From Branchiostoma floridae (lineage: Eukaryota > Chordata > Leptocardii > Amphioxiformes > Branchiostomatidae), in assembly GCF_000003815.2 (NCBI RefSeq), contig NC_049994.1, forward strand, positions 9,160,469 to 9,224,468: a DNA stretch of 64,000 bases, in the 5' to 3' direction. The notes below the pieces were generated by a model. The model made no database searches. It saw nothing but the letters and a program-made list of their open reading frames with translations, and was not told the origin of the DNA. A program made the position numbers and the translations under genes. This document shows, piece by piece, positions 58,759 to 64,000 of the stretch (position 1 is the stretch's first letter; every line of letters begins with the position of its first letter).

Positions 58759-59027
58759 CAGGTTAGCTGTGACCACTGTACAATAGATTTATATATACAC
58801 AAGTATAGCATTGAGCGTTTGTTTTTTATAGTGATTTTTAAAAAAAGAATATATTTTTATATGACAACACACCGCCATTTCTCAAACATGACCATTTAAT
58901 CGGACTCAGGTATAGCATTGAATGTTGGTTCTTCTAAAGAGAATAAAACATTGTCATCAAGTGACAAGTCTGTGTATTTAAGTGTCATTCTTCCCTTGTA
59001 TAGGAGTGAGATAGAGCCAGCTTAAGA
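58759..59027 (+). repeat. 269-bp direct repeat, copy 1
   Basis: It is near-identical to 59646-59914, from CAGGTTAGCT to CAGCTTAAGA, and has the same length. The copies are 887 bp apart. Neither has TG...CA ends, so they do not look like LTRs. Confidence 0.9.
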
Positions 59028-59645
59028 TTGACCGCCGCAACTTTTTCTGAGCACCTCCCGAGGGCTAGACAGCGGTTGTGGGGTGAGAATCAATACATAG
59101 AAAAATGATAACCTCTACGCCAAAACGGACACAACAAATGCTTGCTTGCACAACATGAAATCATCTGCTACACGGAATGGATCTAGGACAATCTCCTACG
59201 CACGACTCGAGTCTTGTTATATGCGAGAGTGGGTGAGGGGGGGGGGGGGTTCAGGGTGTGACCCTGCGTATCTCTTCGCACAATGCGCGAGTGGTTTGAC
59301 CGTCTGGGGACCCGGGTTCTAGACGCATACAGACAGCGCCTGGCACGTCTGGGCCACATACCGAGCTTCTCAGTTAGATACCAAGAGAAGATCCCGTCAT
59401 TAATTTGCACGGCGGCATCTTGCTCCAATCAGTTGCCGATGCCACCGATACAAAGTGGTACTGGCCTTATCAAAAGACAATACCGTTCAGGTCTGGTGAA
59501 TGTCGTGACCCAGGCTGTTGTTATTATCGGCCATGGGTTTGAGAATCTTGATAATACGCACGCGTAGACCTGACGTAAATTTTAGGTTTAAGCACACGCC
59601 GGGCATATCAGGTGACATACAAAAAGAGATGTTATCGACAATGAA

Positions 59646-59914
59646 CAGGTTAGCTTTGACCACTGTACAATAGATTTATATATACACAAGTATAGCATTG
59701 AGTGTTTGTTTTTTATAGTGATTTTTATACACAGAATATATTTCTTTATGACAACACACAGCCATTTCTCAAACATGACCATTTAATCGGACACAGGTAT
59801 AGCATTGAATGTTGGTTCTTCTAAAGTGAATAAAACATTGTCATCAAGTGACATGTCTGTGTATTTAAGTGTCATTCTTCCCTTGTATAGGAGTGAGATA
59901 GCGCCAGCTTAAGA
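59646..59914 (+). repeat. 269-bp direct repeat, copy 2
   Basis: This is the second copy of 58759-59027. The 618-bp segment between the copies has a long G run near 59237-59249 and no recognised gene. Confidence 0.9.
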
Positions 59915-60032
59915 CATGGTAGCTTACGAGGTAATAACTCATGTAACCCATACATTGTGGATTACGATAGGTACTCAGAAAGAAAATAAATACTCGTCAA
60001 TTGCAATGTACGAGTGGTAACTAGTACGCAGT

Positions 60033-60621
60033 CGTGTTTGGGTTAATTTTGAGGTCTTGCTAGATCATTCTACCTATGTACTATGTATATCTTATTTCCC
60101 CACAATAGTTACAGCGTGTCACAATATAGACTAGTTCTTTTTGTTAAAATGGCAATATATTCGTGTGTGATTGATACAACACATGTTGGTGTGTATCTGC
60201 ATACAAGATGAAAGGGCAAAGTCCTTTATTTTTGTATCTAATTAGAGTAGTATAAACCTCGGAGATGCAATGTCTAGTCACATTTTGGAAAAAGAAATAA
60301 GAGGTCAATATAACCAGGACTGTTCCCGGAGATACTGAATTTAACATCGCCCAGTATATGATGCATGATCAAAAATATCAACTAAACTACCCGATAAGCG
60401 CACCTCAGAGAAGACGGTACAAGATATATCTATTGTTTTACGCTTCGTCAATAAACAGGAAACATTGTAGCCGTTAAAACTTACTACTAATTTTTAAGGT
60501 AGGCATGAAAAGTTCCGGGTTATAATGTTCTGATTCGCTGCTATTGCATTTAGCGTTGTTAGGTTGCAATATACCCATCGTAAAATAGATCCTTTTTGGT
60601 TACATTTCAATCCCCGTTTTG
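60033..60621. repeat. Right arm of the large inverted repeat
   Basis: It is the reverse complement of 52584-53448 with an internal ~250-bp difference. It ends about 230 bp before the start codon of the hypothetical gene at 60851. Confidence 0.8.
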
Positions 60622-60699
60622 AATGCTGTGACTATATCGTCCCCGCTTGGATAGTTAAAACAAACAAATCGGGCGGTCCCTGGCCGTCGTCTGGACATC

Positions 60700-60850
60700 G
60701 TCTTGGGATTGGTCACCGTGCTGACGTCAGTCTGTAAACATTGACAAATAGGAACTGCACACGTACATTTTCCAACCAATGGCAGCCCTCAGAATAGCGT
60801 CAGTTTGCTTCCCAATAAAGATCGATCACTGACTATCTAGTCAGGCGGAG
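60700..60850 (+). promoter_or_regulatory. Promoter-like region with CRE and CCAAT motifs
   Basis: ATTGG near 60710, TGACGTCA (a consensus CRE) at about 60722-60729, and CCAAT at about 60776 precede an ATG in GGAGATGGCG at 60851. The motifs are exact; promoter function is inferred. Confidence 0.45.
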
Positions 60851-61509
60851 ATGGCGCGGCGGACAAGGTCGGCCGAGTTAGACGCGGCGCTTCAACTGGA
60901 CAGTGAACATGCACAAGCGACTCAATTTCGGTGAGAGTACCTTGCTAATGATAGCATGTATTATGCCACGTCACAATACGTCACAAGTTGTTAAGAGTGA
61001 CTAGAGCTAAATAAACCGAGAGCGTTACGATGTGAATCGTACCAGGTGGATTTTGGGACTGTGTGCTTGGGTTGAGTAACACTGCCAACCTTAATCTCGT
61101 GGACCCAAATCTTACCCCAAACCGCCCGAGACCTTGGTCTTCAAAAAGTCCGCCAACATCACGTTTCGGCAAGATAAAATATGAGTCCCATATTAACGGC
61201 ATTATAGTTTTGGCATTTTTACAGCGTATTGTTGTGTAGGAATTAGTCTTCATCTGTGACCTTGTTTCGCCAGAGTTTTTTGATTTTGTTTAGAGAATAT
61301 CTTTCAACGTGGAAACTTCTTGGCAGTTTGTTACTCATACCACATGTTGTTTACGGCACAACCAGGCACAACCCTTTTGTTTTTGATCGGCCGAAGATAT
61401 CAGAGCTCCATGAGGCCCTCCTGTGGAATTCCATTCGCCACCTTGCCGCCGCCGAACAACAAACGCTTCTGTTTCTCGTGGTCATATTCATCTGTTTCCC
61501 GTGGTCTTA
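60851..61509 (+). CDS. Hypothetical protein, exons 60851-60930 and 61294-61509
   Basis: Exon 1 reads MARRTRSAELDAALQLDSEH then AQATQF and ends in a good donor (CG before GTGAGA). The acceptor TTTTGTTTAG before 61294 supplies the third base of an Arg codon. The frame continues REYLSTWKLLGSLLLIPHV and PKISELHEALLWN to a TAA at 61507-61509. The joined product is about 98 aa with two hydrophobic stretches. I recognise no family. The promoter-like sequence just upstream supports a real gene start; the exon 2 choice is less certain and the gene may instead use the exons further right. Confidence 0.35.
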
Positions 61510-61603
61510 AAGTGAAAGATACGATTTGTTACCGGGGTCCCCGTTCTCAATCATCTTTTACTCTGCGTTTCACTCACCCTTTATCGTCTGTGGACTAGTA
61601 CAG

Positions 61604-62915
61604 TCAAGCACGTATCCACAGTTCTATAGCAATACTGCTGAGCACGAGTCGTCAATTAACCGACGATTGCCGGAACTGCCATACTCCCATCCGTCCTCCG
61701 ATCGCCCGCCGTCTTATCACTCTGACTGTAGCCAAAACGGTACCGGTAATCTGATCACCCATTGTCCTCCAAGCAGTTTAATAGCGGTGAGCGTACATGT
61801 GACTTATTTCATTCTGTCTTATTACAGGCAGGTGATGATATAGCCGTTGTATACAGGATGCTTTTCCAATCACCTTTACCACCCTTCCACACGTAGAAGT
61901 TGGATATCTCTTGCAAATGCAGCCGTTTTACTTGTATGATGGACGAAATATTCTGTATACTGGTTTACGCAACCCGACGTAACAGTGTACTGCATGTTAG
62001 ACCCGATAGCCGTCGCTTGTGGCTTTTAAGCCGACATGTATATTGATATTGTGATGTGCCTTCGATCATGCGAAGCCAAGCCGAGAAAGAATATTTTGTG
62101 TCATTATTTCTTATTCACGGTGGTACAATTTATTTCTGAAACTTCTTTAATGATTCAAAACTCGGGCTACACCAAAAGGTAAATGATAATGCACTTTTGT
62201 GCCCTTTGGTTATAAGAGAAATAGACCTCATCGGTCAAAGTAACAGCACGTTAGCATCACGAGTATTGTTGTCTGGCTGCACAAGCGTTATCGCCGGTGC
62301 AATGAGACGAGTGGGAAAAGTCTTCGCCATGCATTCGGTACGTCGTAAGTTCGATCCCCGGCCAATATAGTATGACGTGTTAAATGGTCGTGCTAATTTC
62401 TCAGCTTAGCACTCAGCATTCGGGAAAGAGTATGTAATTTGAACACACACCACAGCCAGTGTCCTGGCCCCCTACTGTAGTAATTGCATTTGTTTGGCCC
62501 AGGGTTACTCCAAGAACATGGGCGCCGCCCTATGCACCATGGAGCGGGAAGGACTTTGACTTGACATGACAATATAAGCGCTGTAATTCAATATGTATGA
62601 CTTTTGCTATAAATTATATCTGAATTACTTTGATGCCTTACATCACTACCGACGGCCTGTAACTAACAGAAAACAACACTTTACCGATCCAGACATACAA
62701 AAGTTGCTTAGTTAGTATCACTATTGCAAAAATACTTCATATCAATCCTTTCTCACAATCTGTCCCCACAGGTGAACGCCGGCATGACTACCCCCAGGTT
62801 ACAGGAAGAATCGACTGACAAGTACACCCCTTTGTCGCAATGGTTTGGTAACCAAATGAACATCACAACAATAAGAAAAAAAGGGATTCAAGCGTCACAC
62901 AACCATACAAAATGA
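61604..62915 (+). CDS. Hypothetical protein, coding-like terminal exons 61604-61786 and 62772-62915
   Basis: An acceptor CTAGTACAG opens SSTYPQFYSNTAEHESSINR, then LPELPYSHPSSDRPPSYHSD and CSQNGTGNLITHCPP. A donor GTGAGC follows GCG at 61786. A second acceptor (CCCCACAG) continues in phase 0 with VNAGMTTPRLQEESTDKYT, PLSQWFGNQ and a TGA at 62913-62915. The 108 residues are polar and Ser/Pro-rich with a PPSY (WW-binding type) motif, like the cytoplasmic tail of a membrane protein. The family is not recognised. The upstream exons, possibly those at 60851, are unresolved. Confidence 0.35.
62290..62570 (+). repeat. tRNA-derived SINE-like repeat
   Basis: AAGTTCGATCCCC at 62347-62359 matches the pol III B box. 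It is followed by a body and a tail GGACTTTGACTTGACATGAC at 62551-62570 resembling a short TTGAC repeat. An A box is not obvious. It lies in the intron between the coding-like exons at 61786 and 62772. The identity rests on the B box and tail only. Confidence 0.4.
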
Positions 62916-63373
62916 AATAACAGAAAGATATGAAATAAAAACCTTCAAACGAAACAAAACAATCCTCATACATACACGACATCATTACGCCGAATGGTCA
63001 AGCAAAAAATATAACTGACCCACAATTCTACCCTAACGATACATAATATCGGGTATTTTGTTAAAAAATGTAATGTGATGTATACTTGATGGTGAAACGA
63101 GTATTAAAACAAGAAATCCTGGTTTATAACATCGGTCACGTCATCTTATTATACGCCATACACAAAGCAGACTAAAGTCACACACAAAAACAAATTCCCT
63201 AGGGAATACCCGTAGAAAATACCCGTAGAAAAAAATACCCGTAGAAAAATTCCTCGCATGCCTGCGGAATTCCTAGAATTCCTGTCAAACGGTCGCACAC
63301 TATAAACATTAGGCTCGCCCCTGAGGCGTCGCCAAAAATGAGGCCTCCAGAAGGCTTGGTAAAAATGCTCTGC
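62916..63373. other. Spacer between convergent gene ends
   Basis: There is no gene. It should contain the 3' UTRs of the + strand hypothetical gene and the - strand membrane protein. A short repeat AATACCCGTAGAAA occurs three times at about 63206-63248. Confidence 0.5.
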
Positions 63374-63576
63374 TCATGTCCGCACGGACATCTCCGTGCC
63401 TGTGTTGGCGGCGTGGTACTGTGGCGTTTGGGGACCGCACCGGATAAACAACATAACGGCAACACCGATGACGACAAGCACAAGCCCTAACGCAATGCCA
63501 ACTCCCATCCCGATCGCACCCGGAGACAGGCCTTCTGATTGCCGATCTTTGCACTCTCCCAGGTCGCTCCCTCCAT
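63374..63576 (-). CDS. Single-pass membrane protein, last exon only
   Basis: On the - strand an acceptor TTGGGACAG precedes 63576. The frame reads GGSDLGECKDRQSEG, then a strong transmembrane helix GAIGMGVGIALGLVLVVIGV with AVMLFIRC, then a short tail GPQTPQYHAANTGTEMSVRT ending TGA at 63376-63374. This is a type I topology: an extracellular segment, one membrane span with small-residue (Gly) motifs, and a 20-residue cytoplasmic tail. The remaining exons lie beyond the right edge, so the extracellular domains and family are unknown. Confidence 0.6.
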
Positions 63577-64000
63577 CTGTCCCAACAAGGGAGGTAGAAT
63601 GGTTATTAATGAAATACATTTTATTAGTCAGTGTCCTAACAATGAGGTTGAAAGAAACAGATTATTACAAACAGTCGCTACAATTTCACCGAGCTTTTAC
63701 AATCTAGGACATCACCGAAAGACTATGCTTTTACTGAAATCACAAAACCCACTCATTTTGCAATGTGTGGGACAGTTCATTAACCACCACTTTCTGAGAA
63801 GAAGCCAAATCCAATAATAGGTGCACCTTCACTTGATTAGACATTAGTGTCATGTATTATTTTGTCTTCTCTGTGAATGTTAACGTTCACGCAATTAGCC
63901 TTCGAGCACGATTTTGCAAATAAGTAAATAAAAGTATCATTTGCATGGAATACGAGGGACGACACCGACGTCCAACCACGTTTTACCGTTGCTCACATCT
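63577..64000. other. Intron of the - strand membrane protein gene (window edge)
   Basis: No exon is recognised in this last stretch. It is presumably intronic to the gene ending at 63374. Confidence 0.4.

Noticed and set aside
59283-59567. 94-codon + strand frame between the 269-bp repeats
   Set aside because: No family resemblance, no splice support, and it lies in a repeat block.

Overview
This is eukaryotic animal DNA: split genes with GT-AG introns, about 40% GC by eye, and dense short repeats. The recovered proteins are ordinary metazoan housekeeping enzymes. The repeat style (many foldback elements, Penelope-type retroelements with hammerhead ribozymes, tetranucleotide arrays) together with the protein sequences suggests an invertebrate deuterostome, most likely an amphioxus (Branchiostoma). 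The species call is inference. Three runs of N (9846-10570, 15211-15534, 56407-56506) are assembly gaps.

Left part (1-28 kb). V-ATPase subunit F (ATP6V1F) is on the + strand at 1008-3605. It is followed by a truncated Penelope-like retroelement with a GIY-YIG reading frame, two opposed hammerhead ribozyme motifs and a recognisable target-site duplication. Two head-to-tail copies of methylsterol monooxygenase (MSMO1) follow on the - strand: copy A (6216 to 9845, start codon lost in a gap) and copy B (12189-16214, complete, 7 exons, 289 aa). Upstream on the same strand is methionine synthase reductase (MTRR, 17621-26120, 16 coding exons, 838 aa). Its introns carry a solo hammerhead motif, a TA-flanked inverted-repeat element and a nest of two DNA elements. 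A TATA/CCAAT promoter and a 5' exon lie near 28.1-28.2 kb.

Middle part (29.7-41.2 kb). Phosphopantothenate-cysteine ligase (PPCS, -, 29773-33406, 7 exons, 310 aa) and the glucosyltransferase ALG6 (+, 34595-36887, 2 coding exons, 510 aa) are head to head with about 1.2 kb between start codons. At 38852-41197 (-) is a two-exon gene for a secreted ferritin-like protein of the iminophenyl-pyruvate dimer synthase (VioB/RebD-like) type. It is the most unusual gene in the window and a candidate for horizontal acquisition.

Right part (41-64 kb). About 19 kb is gene-poor and built from repeats: a foldback element with a 9-bp target duplication, a pair of inverted composite repeats 6.5 kb apart (one arm carrying a 458-bp insertion with a visible empty site in the other), a 750-bp tandem duplication running into a 162-bp tandem array, a 123-bp tandem duplication, a second copy of the ALG6 3' flank, and another inverted repeat pair 7 kb apart. 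A LINE 3' fragment is present at 58.4-58.7 kb. At the right edge are coding-like exons on the + strand (60851-62915) of an unrecognised gene, and on the - strand the last exon (63374-63576) of a single-pass membrane protein that continues beyond the window.

The genes do not form a pathway. They are independent housekeeping functions (endolysosomal acidification, sterol synthesis, cobalamin-dependent methionine synthesis, coenzyme A synthesis, N-glycan assembly) plus one putatively secreted, acquired-looking enzyme.
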